From contig CBDTXZ010000002.1 of NCBI GenBank assembly GCA_965364515.1, positions 1-49,743 of the forward strand: DNA of 49,743 nt, written 5' to 3'. Origin of the DNA: JAHEDH01 sp965364515 (GTDB lineage: Bacteria; Actinomycetota; Acidimicrobiia; Spongiisociales; ZC4RG35). Below are positions 27,317 to 35,559 of the stretch, piece after piece. Numbering within the stretch: the stretch's first letter is position 1; the number at the start of each line of letters is the position of its first letter. Under the pieces are notes generated by a model. It was not told where the DNA came from, made no database searches, and saw only the letters and a program-made list of their open reading frames with translations. The position numbers and the translations under genes are program-made.

Positions 27317-27388
27317 CAGGAACCTTCCCCCACTGCGTGGGGGACACCCTCGACCGCAGGAACCTTCCGCCGCTGCGTGGGGGACACC
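27317..27388. repeat. Two 32-bp direct repeats, each with a hairpin
   Basis: Copies at 27317-27348 and 27357-27388 differ at two positions and are 40 bp apart start to start. The first contains the perfect hairpin CCCCCACTGCGTGGGGG (27327-27343); the second has the same stem with two changes. They sit in the 331-bp gap between the DUF4230 and VWA genes, where I see no gene. Transcript end, or a small dispersed repeat, are both possible. Confidence 0.6.
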
Positions 27389-27516
27389 TCTACCGTCCGA
27401 CCCACACCGCCTCGTGGAGCGCATACGGCATATGGCTTTCCGCAGGGCCTGTCTGTTCTCGAGCCGCGTCCTCAAAGAATCCCTCTGACTTGACGGGTGT
27501 GAGACAATGACCACTT

Positions 27517-29622
27517 ATGCGCGCTCGCAACACGACCGTTCTCCGAGACATGTTGCCCTCCGAAGAGGGCAACATCGAGCACGTCGTCACCAGGTACCAG
27601 CGGGTGGCGCCGGCGGTGACGCGGTTCGCCAGGAGCCTGGCGGGCAACGACAAACTCCGGGTTCGGCTCGGGGCCGAGTCGACCGCGTCCGACGACGAAG
27701 TGGTGTGCGACCCCCGGATCTTCCAGGCCGCCTACAACCGGGATGCGCCGGTCACGCCAGACGAGGTCGCCCTCGCCTCGGCGCTGCACGAGGTGGTCCA
27801 TCTGATCTCGACGGATCTGGAGGAGACCCGCGTCATCCCCGAGCACTGGCCGGTGAGTTCGGGGAGCGACATCGCCACGGACGTGCCCGTCGACCTGCTG
27901 TCCGCTATCGCCGCGGTTGGCGGTCCCCTCGTCGAGGCCATGTTCTTCACCCTGGAGGACGCCAGACAGGAGCGGGTGAGTCTGGACGTGTATCCCGGCG
28001 CCCGCTCCGTGCTCACCGACCTCTATCGCGCCGGCTTCACCGAATCGATGCGTCAGGCCGGTCCCCTCGCCCAGTTCGCCCTCAGCGTCTTTCTGCTCAC
28101 GGGTGGATACGCCGAACGTGATCGGCTCGAACGTCGCATCGACGCGAAGGCGGCCGTTGCACTGGCCGAGGCGCAGGAAGCGATCGACGAGACGATCGCC
28201 ACCACCGACCCGTGGGACGTCGCGGAACAGGCGATCGTCCTGATCGAGATCGCCAGGGCCAACGGTCTTCTGACGAAACTGAACGAGAAGCCGTCACCGG
28301 CGGAACGCAAGGCCCAGGAGCAGGTCGACGCCGATTCGGTGGCACAGGGAGTGGACCGGGTGAGGCTCACGTCCCCGATCGTGAGAGACGCCGAGAGCTA
28401 CAACGAGACCAAACGGGCCGCGCAGGCCCGCGCCGGGCTCTCGGACCGCAAGGGTGCGTCCGAACTCGGAGGCGACGCCTCGACCGATCAGCTCCTCAAG
28501 ATCTCCGAGGCGCCGACCGTCTTCCTACCGACGGGGCAGGGCGGCAAGGTGGTCGTGAGCAGACCGCCCGTCGCCTTCAACCGCTTCGCCTCGGAGGGCA
28601 GGGCGGCCATCTCCGAAGCCGCCAAACGTTGGGACGTCGCCCAGAGGGGGGTCTCGGGCGAGCTGTTCCCCCTCTTTGCGGCCAACCAGCGGCGTGGGCT
28701 CCGCTCTGGATACGACCAGGGCGACGTCTCCCCGCACTCTGCGCTCTTCATCGGGGCCGGCCTCTACACCCGCATGTATGAGCGTCGCGCTGCTCGGACC
28801 CGCCGGACCTATGCGGTCTCACTGTTGGTCGACGGCTCTGCTTCGATGCTCCAGCCCCGGACCGGTCAGAGCGGGCTCAAGTCGTCATGGGGCATGCCGA
28901 GCGCGTTGCTCGGCGCCTGGACGCTCGCTCGCCTCTGCGACGAGCTCCAGATCGATTTCGAGGTGGCCATCTTCAACCGGTCGTTTGCCGCCTCACCGGC
29001 CGACACCGAGTGGTCGTACACCCGGACTCGAAGTCAGGCGACCGCCGGTTTGCGCCAGACTCAGGGCAGCGCAGCCAAGCGGCTGACGACGACGGTGAAC
29101 CACTACCTCGCCAAGCCTTTCGATCGCCGGTGGCGCGAGGCAGAGGGTCTGATGGCTGGGATGTTCTACACCGCTGCCGAGCCGCGGGCGGCGTCCACCG
29201 CCGCACGACGAGATCCACGCACTGCCCCGCCCGTCTCGATGTTCGACAAGGCGTCGAATGTCGACGAGTTCAACCTCGTGGTGGCAGCCGAACGGATGGG
29301 TCGCCTGGGTGCCAACGTCCGGGTGCTCGTGGTGCTGGCCGACGGTATGACACGTGGCTCGCTCGATGGCCTGCAGAGCACTGTTGCCGATATCGAGCGA
29401 AACGGGACCACCGTGCTCGGGATCGGCATCGGTGACGACACGGTCTGTTCGGCCTACGAGCGGAATCAAGTCGTCGAGAGCCCCGACGAGCTGACTCGGG
29501 CGATGGTCGAAGGCGTGCGCTCGTCGCTCCGTCGCTCGCTCGCCAGAAGCGGAATGGACACTTGGTGGCTACGGAGCGCCCGACCCACCTCGAACATGTG
29601 GAAGGAGACCGCCAATGCCTGA
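27517..29622 (+). CDS. CobT/NorD-like VWA protein with HExxH motif
   Basis: 701 residues. The N-terminal part (about 1-250) has HEVVHL (H91, E92, H95) and, about 50 residues later, FFTLEDARQERV, a spacing like zincins and like the metallopeptidase-like part of some CobT/VWA families. A charged middle follows. The C-terminal VWA domain has the MIDAS start VDGSASM (D439-S441-S443) and a later ADGMTRGS. The next gene encodes an AAA+ protein and overlaps it by 8 bp. Such VWA/AAA+ pairs act as metal-chelatase-like or cofactor-insertion and remodelling machines. The target here is unknown: no cobalamin, gas-vesicle, nitric-oxide-reductase or RuBisCO gene is near. A GACAAT 8 nt before the ATG may be a weak -10. 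Confidence 0.8.
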   Translation: MRARNTTVLRDMLPSEEGNIEHVVTRYQRVAPAVTRFARSLAGNDKLRVRLGAESTASDDEVVCDPRIFQAAYNRDAPVTPDEVALASALHEVVHLISTDLEETRVIPEHWPVSSGSDIATDVPVDLLSAIAAVGGPLVEAMFFTLEDARQERVSLDVYPGARSVLTDLYRAGFTESMRQAGPLAQFALSVFLLTGGYAERDRLERRIDAKAAVALAEAQEAIDETIATTDPWDVAEQAIVLIEIARANGLLTKLNEKPSPAERKAQEQVDADSVAQGVDRVRLTSPIVRDAESYNETKRAAQARAGLSDRKGASELGGDASTDQLLKISEAPTVFLPTGQGGKVVVSRPPVAFNRFASEGRAAISEAAKRWDVAQRGVSGELFPLFAANQRRGLRSGYDQGDVSPHSALFIGAGLYTRMYERRAARTRRTYAVSLLVDGSASMLQPRTGQSGLKSSWGMPSALLGAWTLARLCDELQIDFEVAIFNRSFAASPADTEWSYTRTRSQATAGLRQTQGSAAKRLTTTVNHYLAKPFDRRWREAEGLMAGMFYTAAEPRAASTAARRDPRTAPPVSMFDKASNVDEFNLVVAAERMGRLGANVRVLVVLADGMTRGSLDGLQSTVADIERNGTTVLGIGIGDDTVCSAYERNQVVESPDELTRAMVEGVRSSLRRSLARSGMDTWWLRSARPTSNMWKETANA

Positions 29623-30607
29623 AATCGTGACCTTCGAGGATCCCAGCGGGGTCGGCGACCCGATCGACCTCGAGACCTTCGAGGTCGATCCCGGTCTGGA
29701 GGACGCCGACCAGCGGATCGGGAAGATCCCGGTGCCGGATCCGAATTACATCGATCTCGGCGTCCTGTACCGCTTCGCACAGGTCGAAGCCGTGAGACGC
29801 GAGAACCCCGAGGGCTTCGTGCCGCTCCATCTGGCGGTGCGCGGTCACATGGGAACGGGAAAAGATCATGACATCGAGCAGTTCGCGGCCCGGTTGGGTC
29901 TCCCCTACTACCGGATTCCACTCACCGGCGAGGTGCGCGACGTGACGCTCATCGGCTCGACGAAGCTTCATGGTGATGGAGCGGGCGGCACCGAGTCCCG
30001 CTGGGAAGACGGCGACATCACCCGGGCGCTGAGGGGCCCGAGCCTCATCAACCTGTCCGAGCTCAACGCCGCCGGAGCGGAGACGCTGTTCGCATTGCAC
30101 GGACTGCTCGACCGATATGCGGCCCTCGACCTCCCGAACGGTGAAACCGTCGCGCTCCGAGACGACGTTCGGGTGTTCGGCACGATGAACCCCACCGACC
30201 TCAGGGACTACGCCGGCACGCAGACGCTCAACAAGGCGTTCGCCGACCGGTGGGTGATCTGGGAGAAGCACTTCCCAGGCTTGGAGCAGGTCGAGGCGAT
30301 GCTGCGAGTGCGCTATCCACGGATGAATGACCCGTTCGTCGAGGCGATCGCCCGACTGGGGGTCGAGGTGAATGCCAGTTTCGAGTCGACCGATGCGGGT
30401 ACCAGGGTCGAGACGCCGCTCAGCCTCCGCAGCCTGTTGGATCGGATGCCCACCGGCCTGATGATCCACGAGAACGCCGAGGACCCCCTGCGGCTCGCCT
30501 GGGAGGAGTTCGTGCTTCCCCACGTCGACATCTACGACCGCGACCACTACGAGACCGTGTGGAGCGCTGTGGTCCGCAAGGGACCCGCCGGCCCGGTGTT
30601 CGCCTGA
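29615..30607 (+). CDS. MoxR/CobS-like AAA+ protein with altered Walker motifs
   Basis: 330 residues, one AAA+ domain after an acidic N-terminal 60 residues. The Walker A position reads GHMGTGKD (77-84), with Asp in place of the usual Ser/Thr. The Walker B position reads LINLSELN, with S148-E149 in place of Asp-Glu. The sensor FGTMNP (N192) and the Arg-finger region (ADRW, R212) look normal, as does the LIGSTKL insert block. It overlaps the VWA gene by 8 bp, so the two surely work together. Whether it still hydrolyses ATP is open: the lysine and the Walker B Glu are kept. Confidence 0.85.
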   Translation: MPEIVTFEDPSGVGDPIDLETFEVDPGLEDADQRIGKIPVPDPNYIDLGVLYRFAQVEAVRRENPEGFVPLHLAVRGHMGTGKDHDIEQFAARLGLPYYRIPLTGEVRDVTLIGSTKLHGDGAGGTESRWEDGDITRALRGPSLINLSELNAAGAETLFALHGLLDRYAALDLPNGETVALRDDVRVFGTMNPTDLRDYAGTQTLNKAFADRWVIWEKHFPGLEQVEAMLRVRYPRMNDPFVEAIARLGVEVNASFESTDAGTRVETPLSLRSLLDRMPTGLMIHENAEDPLRLAWEEFVLPHVDIYDRDHYETVWSAVVRKGPAGPVFA

Positions 30608-30613
30608 ATCCCG

Positions 30614-30689
30614 CCACACGCGGCACGCCACACGCGGCACGCCGTTGCAAACGAGGTTGGCGTGTTGCGTGAAGCGTGGAGCGTGAAGC
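30614..30689. repeat. GTGNNGC 7-bp repeat cluster in opposite orientations
   Basis: The minus strand of 30614-30641 is two copies of a 14-bp unit (GTGTGGC and CGTGCCG, i.e. alternating GTGTGGC/GTGCCGC heptads). The plus strand of 30662-30689 reads GTGTTGC, GTGAAGC, GTGGAGC, GTGAAGC. The heptad is the same as in the array at the right end of the window. The two halves could fold against each other (CACGCC/GGCGTG). No coding sequence. Confidence 0.65.
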
Positions 30690-30700
30690 GCCAGATGTCA

Positions 30701-30706
30701 TACACT
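30701..30706 (+). promoter_or_regulatory. -10 element of the LOG-family gene (TACACT)
   Basis: TACACT, then 8 nt, then ATG 30715. The frame is open upstream to 30676, but this element would lie inside any longer protein, so ATG 30715 is taken as start. Confidence 0.5.
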
Positions 30707-30714
30707 CAAGATCA

Positions 30715-31797
30715 ATGGCCTACGACACGGGGAATCCCGAACTCGACGCGACGATCGCTGAGTTGGTTGCCGCTGCCTCGGCCAATGGCAACACGGATCT
30801 CATCGGCGAGATCATCACCACCGCTCTCAAGCTGCATCGGGACGGTGCCCCGCGCGGTGACCTCAAGCTGGTCAATACTGCGCTGAAAGAGATGCGGTAT
30901 TCGATGCTCGTGTTCTCCCGCCACACCGAGCCCAAGGTCACGATTTTCGGTTCGGCCCGATTGGCGCCGGACAGTCCCGAGTACCAGCTCGCCGAGCGCT
31001 TCGCCAAGATCATGGGGGGTCGAGGCTGGGGCGTGATCACCGGCGCAGGACCAGGCATCATGGAGGCCGGCAACCGCGGTGCGGGACCGGGGAACTCGTA
31101 CGGCGTCAACATCCGACTGCCGTTCGAGGCGTCTGCCAACGACTACGTCGACCCCGACCGTGTGGTGAACTTCAAGTACTTCTTCACCCGCAAGCTCGGA
31201 TTCGTCAAGGAGTCCCATGCCTTCACGCTGTTTCCCGGAGGCTTTGGAACCCTCGACGAGAGCTTCGAGCTGCTCACGCTCATCCAAACCGGGAAGAGCG
31301 ACGTGCACCCGATCGTGCTGCTCGAAACCGAGGAGTCCGGCTACTGGGAACAGGTGATCGGGTTCTGTGAGGAGGTCCTCGTCGCTCAGGGCCTGATCGC
31401 TCCCGAGGATCTCGATCTCTTCGATCTGCTGCACGACCCCGAAGAGGCCGCCGATGTCATCTGTCGGTTCTACGCCAACTACCAGAGCCAGCGCTACGTG
31501 AACGGACGCCTCGTGCTCCGGCTCCTCGAGGCACCCGATGCCGAGACGCTGGCACGACTCAATCAGGCATATGTCGACATCATCACCGAGGGTGAGATCG
31601 AGATCATCGACCCGACACCCGCCGAGATCCGAGATGAGGACGCACTCGACTGCGCGCGCGTCGCCTTCTGGTTCGATCGGCGCCATTTCGGCCGGCTCAG
31701 GTCGCTGATCGACGACCTCAACGCCATCGTGGAGCAGCGCACCTCGGTCCACCCGCCGGCGCCGTTCGACGACGAAAAGGCCGACAGAAGCTGGTGA
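30715..31797 (+). CDS. LOG-family (TIGR00730-like) Rossmann-fold protein
   Basis: 360 residues, longer than the usual 180-250. The core (about 75-260) has GAGPGIMEAGNRGA and the signature PGGFGTLDE that binds the nucleotide phosphate and holds the catalytic Glu. N- and C-terminal helical extensions of about 75 and 100 residues make it more like PpnN-type nucleotide nucleosidases than plant-type LOG enzymes. The probable reaction is release of ribose-5-phosphate from nucleotide monophosphates; the substrate is unproven. It begins a plus-strand series with the TIGR03084 and BtpA-like genes. Confidence 0.88.
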   Translation: MAYDTGNPELDATIAELVAAASANGNTDLIGEIITTALKLHRDGAPRGDLKLVNTALKEMRYSMLVFSRHTEPKVTIFGSARLAPDSPEYQLAERFAKIMGGRGWGVITGAGPGIMEAGNRGAGPGNSYGVNIRLPFEASANDYVDPDRVVNFKYFFTRKLGFVKESHAFTLFPGGFGTLDESFELLTLIQTGKSDVHPIVLLETEESGYWEQVIGFCEEVLVAQGLIAPEDLDLFDLLHDPEEAADVICRFYANYQSQRYVNGRLVLRLLEAPDAETLARLNQAYVDIITEGEIEIIDPTPAEIRDEDALDCARVAFWFDRRHFGRLRSLIDDLNAIVEQRTSVHPPAPFDDEKADRSW

Positions 31798-31834
31798 CTG
31801 GTACCGCACCGGCCATACGGCCCGTGAATGGCAC

Positions 31835-31840
31835 TAAAAT
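31835..31840 (+). promoter_or_regulatory. -10 element of the TIGR03084 gene (TAAAAT)
   Basis: TAAAAT, then 6 nt, then GTG 31847, with no ribosome site between. The clearest leaderless start in the window. Confidence 0.55.
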
Positions 31841-31846
31841 CGTTCC

Positions 31847-32578
31847 GTGCGCGAAATACTCTCTGACCTCGTAGCGGAACAGCAGTTCCTCGATCAGTTC
31901 CTCCAGCAGGTGAACCTGAAGCTGTGGGACAAGGAGACGCCCGCCAAGGGCTGGTCCATTCGAGACACGATCTCACATCTCGCCGACTACGAAGAACTCG
32001 CCGCAGCAGTGATTGCCGGCGAAGCCGATCTGGAGCGATATCGCTCGGCGCCCGACCTGGACGCCCTCCGCCAGGAGGCCGTCGAGAAGGGCCGCCAGAT
32101 GCGGCCCCAGGACGTGATCGAGTGGTGGCGGAACGGCCGAGCAAAGGTCGTCGAGCCGCTCTCGCACATGCAGGCCTCCGATCGCGTCGAATGGATCACC
32201 GGTGACGTGAGCGCCAAGACGCTGGCGACGACCCGACTGATGGAGACCTGGGCGCACGGGCTCGACATCTACGCAGCCACGGACGCAGAGATCGAAGACA
32301 CGCAACGGATCCGGCATGTCTGCTTCCTGGGGTGGAAGGCCCTCCCCCACAGCTTCAAAGCAGCCGGCCTCGATTACGTCGCGGTCCGCGTCGAAGTCAT
32401 CGGACCCGGCTACGCCAAGTGGGTCTACGGACCCGAGGACGCTCCCAACCTGATCAAGGGGTCGGCGTCGGACTGGGCGAGGCTGGCGGTCCGCCGGATC
32501 ACTCCCGAGGAGACACGTCTCAAGCTCACCGGCGAAGGCGCCGAGCAGGCCGTTCGGGTGGTCCAGGCCTACCTGTGA
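31847..32578 (+). CDS. TIGR03084 / maleylpyruvate isomerase N-domain-like protein
   Basis: 243 residues. The N-terminal four-helix DinB-like domain has the family pattern LWDKETPAKGWSIRDTISHL with a metal-site His, then TTRLMETWAHGLDIY with the second His; the C-terminal domain is alpha/beta (about 165-243). Actinobacterial members are linked to mycothiol-dependent isomerase-like enzymes; the TIGR03084 branch has no settled reaction. GTG start. Its stop overlaps the BtpA-like start as GTGA. Confidence 0.85.
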   Translation: MREILSDLVAEQQFLDQFLQQVNLKLWDKETPAKGWSIRDTISHLADYEELAAAVIAGEADLERYRSAPDLDALRQEAVEKGRQMRPQDVIEWWRNGRAKVVEPLSHMQASDRVEWITGDVSAKTLATTRLMETWAHGLDIYAATDAEIEDTQRIRHVCFLGWKALPHSFKAAGLDYVAVRVEVIGPGYAKWVYGPEDAPNLIKGSASDWARLAVRRITPEETRLKLTGEGAEQAVRVVQAYL

Positions 32579-33360
32579 CCCTTCCCTCCCTCATCGGGAT
32601 GGTCCATCTCGGAGCGCTTCCCGGCTCCCCGCGCTACGACGGCGACTTCGACGCTGTCATCGAGCGAGCCGTCTCCGACTCCCGGACCCTCGCCGAGGCG
32701 GGTTTCGACGCCGTGATGATCGAAAACTTCGGCGACGCACCCTTCTTCGCCGACGACGTGCCGGCCGTGACGGTCGCCGCCATGACGAGGGCCATCACCG
32801 AGATCTCGCACGCAGTCGCCCTCCCGCTCGGTGTCAATGTTCTTCGCAACGACGCATTGAGCGCGATGTCGATCGCCGCCGCCACGGGTGCTGCGATGAT
32901 CCGAGTCAACGTGCTCTCGTCGATGATGTACACCGACCAGGGCCCGATCGTCGGACGTGCCGCCGAGTTGGCCCGACTCAGAGCGGCGATCGCACCCGAC
33001 GTACTGGTGCTGGCGGACGTCTTCGTGAAACACGCCTCTCCCCCGCCCGGCGCCACCATCGAGTTGTCGGCCATCGACGCCTGGGAGCGCTCCGGGGCCG
33101 ACGCACTGGTGATCTCCGGAACCGGGACGGGCGCGTCGGTCGACCTCGGTGATCTCCGGCGAGTCGCCAAGGTCGTCCCCGAAGCCCCACTCGTGATCGG
33201 GTCCGGGGCCGACGCCCGCAACGTGGCAGTGCTGGCCGAGACAGTGCGTTCGGTGATCGTTGGTTCGTCGCTCAAACCGAATCACGACGTGACCAGGCCG
33301 ATCGACCAGACGCTCGCCGGCGAGTTCGTATCCGCCGCTCGGGCCGCAGGCCTCGGCTAG
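32575..33360 (+). CDS. BtpA/SgcQ family TIM-barrel protein
   Basis: 261 residues. The N-terminal signature LIGMVHLGALPGSPRYDGD and the blocks FDAVMIENFGDAPF, AAMIRVNVLSSMMYTDQG and ALVISGTGTGASVD fit the BtpA family. Members include a photosystem I biogenesis factor in cyanobacteria and SgcQ in E. coli sugar loci; the general function is unknown. The GTG 32575 overlaps the previous stop, so co-translation is likely. Plus-strand sequence in frame before 32575 lies inside the preceding gene. Confidence 0.9.
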   Translation: MTLPSLIGMVHLGALPGSPRYDGDFDAVIERAVSDSRTLAEAGFDAVMIENFGDAPFFADDVPAVTVAAMTRAITEISHAVALPLGVNVLRNDALSAMSIAAATGAAMIRVNVLSSMMYTDQGPIVGRAAELARLRAAIAPDVLVLADVFVKHASPPPGATIELSAIDAWERSGADALVISGTGTGASVDLGDLRRVAKVVPEAPLVIGSGADARNVAVLAETVRSVIVGSSLKPNHDVTRPIDQTLAGEFVSAARAAGLG

Positions 33361-33476
33361 CACCACCGGCCAACCAGCAGTCACCGTGATCTCCGGGCGG
33401 CTCGGCGCCCCCGAATCCATCCGCCGCCAGGCATCCCATTGTTTTGAGCACCGCTGTGTTCGCTGCGTATTCCTAC

Positions 33477-33505
33477 CTGACTAGTCCGCTCGTGCATCGT
33501 GTAAT
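33477..33505 (+). promoter_or_regulatory. Promoter of the subtilisin gene (CTGACT-17-TGTAAT)
   Basis: CTGACT (33477-33482), a 17-nt spacer and TGTAAT (33500-33505) form the best sigma-70-like pair before the S8 peptidase gene. The leader would be about 80 nt to ATG 33591, or 35 nt to ATG 33546. Bases 33361-33476 hold nothing else that I can name. Confidence 0.5.
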
Positions 33506-33590
33506 GGCCCTCCAGATTCTCGACGTTGTGGGTCGATGGACTCACATGAAGCCATCCACGGACGGATACCGAGAAGGCGGGCACTCCCTC

Positions 33591-35471
33591 ATGGCAGCAA
33601 AAGGTCTCAGCTGGGATCACAAGACGGGGAAAGGAACGAGTCTTCTCGCCGCGCTGGCGATGATCCTCGCCCTCCTCCCCATGGCAGCGACCCCCAGTGT
33701 CGCAACCGACGACACCCCGGTCGAGGTGATCGTCAGAGAACTCACCCCCATCACCGACACCGCAGAAGCGCTCGTCGAGCGTCTCGGTGGAGTCGTCAGA
33801 GCGAACCTCGACATCATCGGCGGGTTCACCGCCACCGTCCCCGCCTCGGTGGTCGACACCCTCGCAACCGACCCATCCGTCGCAGCGGTCACCCCCAACG
33901 CCGGACTCCGACTCTCGGCAGCAGGCTGGGAGGACTCGTCAGCCCTGAATGGGATGGACCCCAAAACCCACCCCGGATCGCTCTATGCCGTCAACAGCTA
34001 TGTGAAGTCCCGCAACATCTGGAACAGCGTTGCAACTGGAGCCGGAGTCGACATCGCGCTCATCGACTCCGGCGTCGCACCAGTCAATGGACTGACCGCA
34101 CCCGGCAAGGTGGTCAACGGCCCCGACCTGTCTTTCGAGTCGCAGAGCCCCGACTTCGAGTATCTCGACACCTTCGGGCATGGCACCCACCTGGCCGGGA
34201 TCATCGCCGGCCGCGACGACGAGGTGCCAGATACCTCCAACTACGCCGGTATCTCCGCCGACTACTTCATCGGTGTCGCCCCAGAAGCACGGATCGTGTC
34301 GGTCAAGGTGGCCGACAAGGACGGCGCCACCGACGTCTCTCAGGTGATTGCCGCCATCGACTGGGTCATCCAGAACAAGAACACCAACGGCATGAACATC
34401 CGGGTCATCAACCTGGCTTTCGGCACCGACTCGACCCAGTCCTATGTGCTCGACCCACTCGCCTACGCCGTCGAGAAGGCCTGGCACGCCGGGATCGTGG
34501 TCGTGGTCGCCGCCGGAAACGACGGCAACAACAACCCGCTCCGCAACCCCGCACTCGACCCCTATGTCATCGCCGTCGGCGCCGTCGACCTCAACGGCAC
34601 CAACACCGCCAGTGACGACTTCATCTCCGACTTCTCCAACTGCGGCACCCCAACACGCCACGTCGACGTCGTCGCCCCCGGCCGGTCGATCACCAGCCTC
34701 CGGGCCCCCGGCTCGACCGCAGACGCGAGCAACCCTTCGGCCGTGGTTGCCGAACGATTCTTCCTCGGATCCGGCACCTCACAGGCCTCGGCAGTCGTCT
34801 CCGGTACGGTGGCTCTCCTGCTGGACTCCAACCCCGGCCTCGACCCCGATACCGTGAAGTGGCTCTTCATGAACAGCGCCACCTCTCTCTCCGGCCAATC
34901 CGAACTCTGCCAGGGCACGGGACACGTCGACGTCCAAAGCGCAGCTGGTGCGAAGCTGCCGAAGGGGCTGGAGGGGATCCAGAAGCACACACTGGCGACC
35001 GGGACCGGCACCCTCGAAGCAGCACGGGGCACCGACCACCTCGAGAACAACGGCGTCGTGCTCGAAGGCGAGCAAGACATCATGGGAAGCCCCTGGGTCG
35101 GCTTCGGCACCATCGTCACCAAATGCCGGAAGGAAGGCAAAGGCAAGAACGCCGTCACCGTCTGCGAGGATTACTACGAGAACGCCGACACCCTCTGGAA
35201 CGGCGGCGACTGGAACGGCACCTCCTGGTCAGGCACGTCATGGTCCGGCACCAGCTGGTCAGGCCTTTCATGGTCAGGCACCTCCTGGTCAGGCCTTTCA
35301 TGGTCAGGCCTTTCATGGTCCGGCACCAGCTGGTCCAACATGGTCTGGAACGGCACCTCATGGTCCGGCACGTCATGGTCCGGCACGTCGTGGTCCGGCA
35401 CCAGCTGGTCAGGCCTCTCCTGGTCCAGCTCAGGCTCCGCCAACGCCACCAACGGACTCCGCTGGGACTGA
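33591..35471 (+). CDS. Secreted S8 (subtilisin) peptidase with W-rich pentapeptide repeats
   Basis: 626 residues from ATG 33591; ATG 33546 is also possible. The signal peptide has a Lys-rich n-region and LLAALAMILALLPMAA core, ending about residue 37. An I9-like propeptide region follows (about 40-110). The catalytic triad is complete: D159 in ALIDSG, H197 in GHGTH, S397 in GSGTSQASA, with the oxyanion Asn in AAGNDGN. The C-terminus (536-615) is 16 pentapeptides of the form W-S/N-G-T/L-S. Tails of this kind are seen on other actinobacterial S8 proteases; a wall- or surface-binding role is possible but unproven. It has its own promoter and a strong terminator. Confidence 0.93.
   Translation: MAAKGLSWDHKTGKGTSLLAALAMILALLPMAATPSVATDDTPVEVIVRELTPITDTAEALVERLGGVVRANLDIIGGFTATVPASVVDTLATDPSVAAVTPNAGLRLSAAGWEDSSALNGMDPKTHPGSLYAVNSYVKSRNIWNSVATGAGVDIALIDSGVAPVNGLTAPGKVVNGPDLSFESQSPDFEYLDTFGHGTHLAGIIAGRDDEVPDTSNYAGISADYFIGVAPEARIVSVKVADKDGATDVSQVIAAIDWVIQNKNTNGMNIRVINLAFGTDSTQSYVLDPLAYAVEKAWHAGIVVVVAAGNDGNNNPLRNPALDPYVIAVGAVDLNGTNTASDDFISDFSNCGTPTRHVDVVAPGRSITSLRAPGSTADASNPSAVVAERFFLGSGTSQASAVVSGTVALLLDSNPGLDPDTVKWLFMNSATSLSGQSELCQGTGHVDVQSAAGAKLPKGLEGIQKHTLATGTGTLEAARGTDHLENNGVVLEGEQDIMGSPWVGFGTIVTKCRKEGKGKNAVTVCEDYYENADTLWNGGDWNGTSWSGTSWSGTSWSGLSWSGTSWSGLSWSGLSWSGTSWSNMVWNGTSWSGTSWSGTSWSGTSWSGLSWSSSGSANATNGLRWD
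35196..35435 (+). repeat. 16 tandem 15-bp units encoding W-rich pentapeptides
   Basis: Each unit begins with TGG (Trp). Most encode WSGTS or WSGLS; the first two encode WNGGD and WNGTS, and unit 10 (WSNMV) and unit 16 (WSSSG) are divergent. Several units are identical in DNA (units 5, 7 and 8), while Ser is encoded by TCC, TCA, TCG and AGC across the array, so old units and recent duplications are mixed. Confidence 0.95.
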
Positions 35472-35492
35472 CAGCCACTGATACATCGGACT

Positions 35493-35527
35493 GAGTGAGG
35501 AGGGGCCATGTCGGCTCCTCCTCACTC
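35493..35527 (+). terminator. Hairpin terminator after the S8 peptidase gene
   Basis: GAGTGAGGAGG (35493-35503) pairs perfectly with CCTCCTCACTC (35517-35527) around 13 nt, followed by GTTTC. It lies 21 bp after the stop codon and just before the promoter of the next gene. Confidence 0.65.
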
Positions 35528-35547
35528 GTTTCAGGGCAACCGCGACA

Positions 35548-35553
35548 TAGGCT
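35548..35553 (+). promoter_or_regulatory. -10 element of the enoyl-CoA hydratase-family gene (TAGGCT)
   Basis: TAGGCT, then 6 nt, then ATG 35560. It follows the hairpin terminator of the S8 gene by 20 bp; leaderless start likely. Confidence 0.5.
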
Positions 35554-35559
35554 GGCTCG

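Noticed and set aside
27317..27388. Possible CRISPR fragment
   Set aside because: Only two copies, 8-bp spacer, internal hairpins and no cas genes.
35155..35478. Antisense open frames opposite the W-rich repeat array
   Set aside because: They arise from the 15-bp periodicity of the array; the sense frame is the end of the S8 peptidase.
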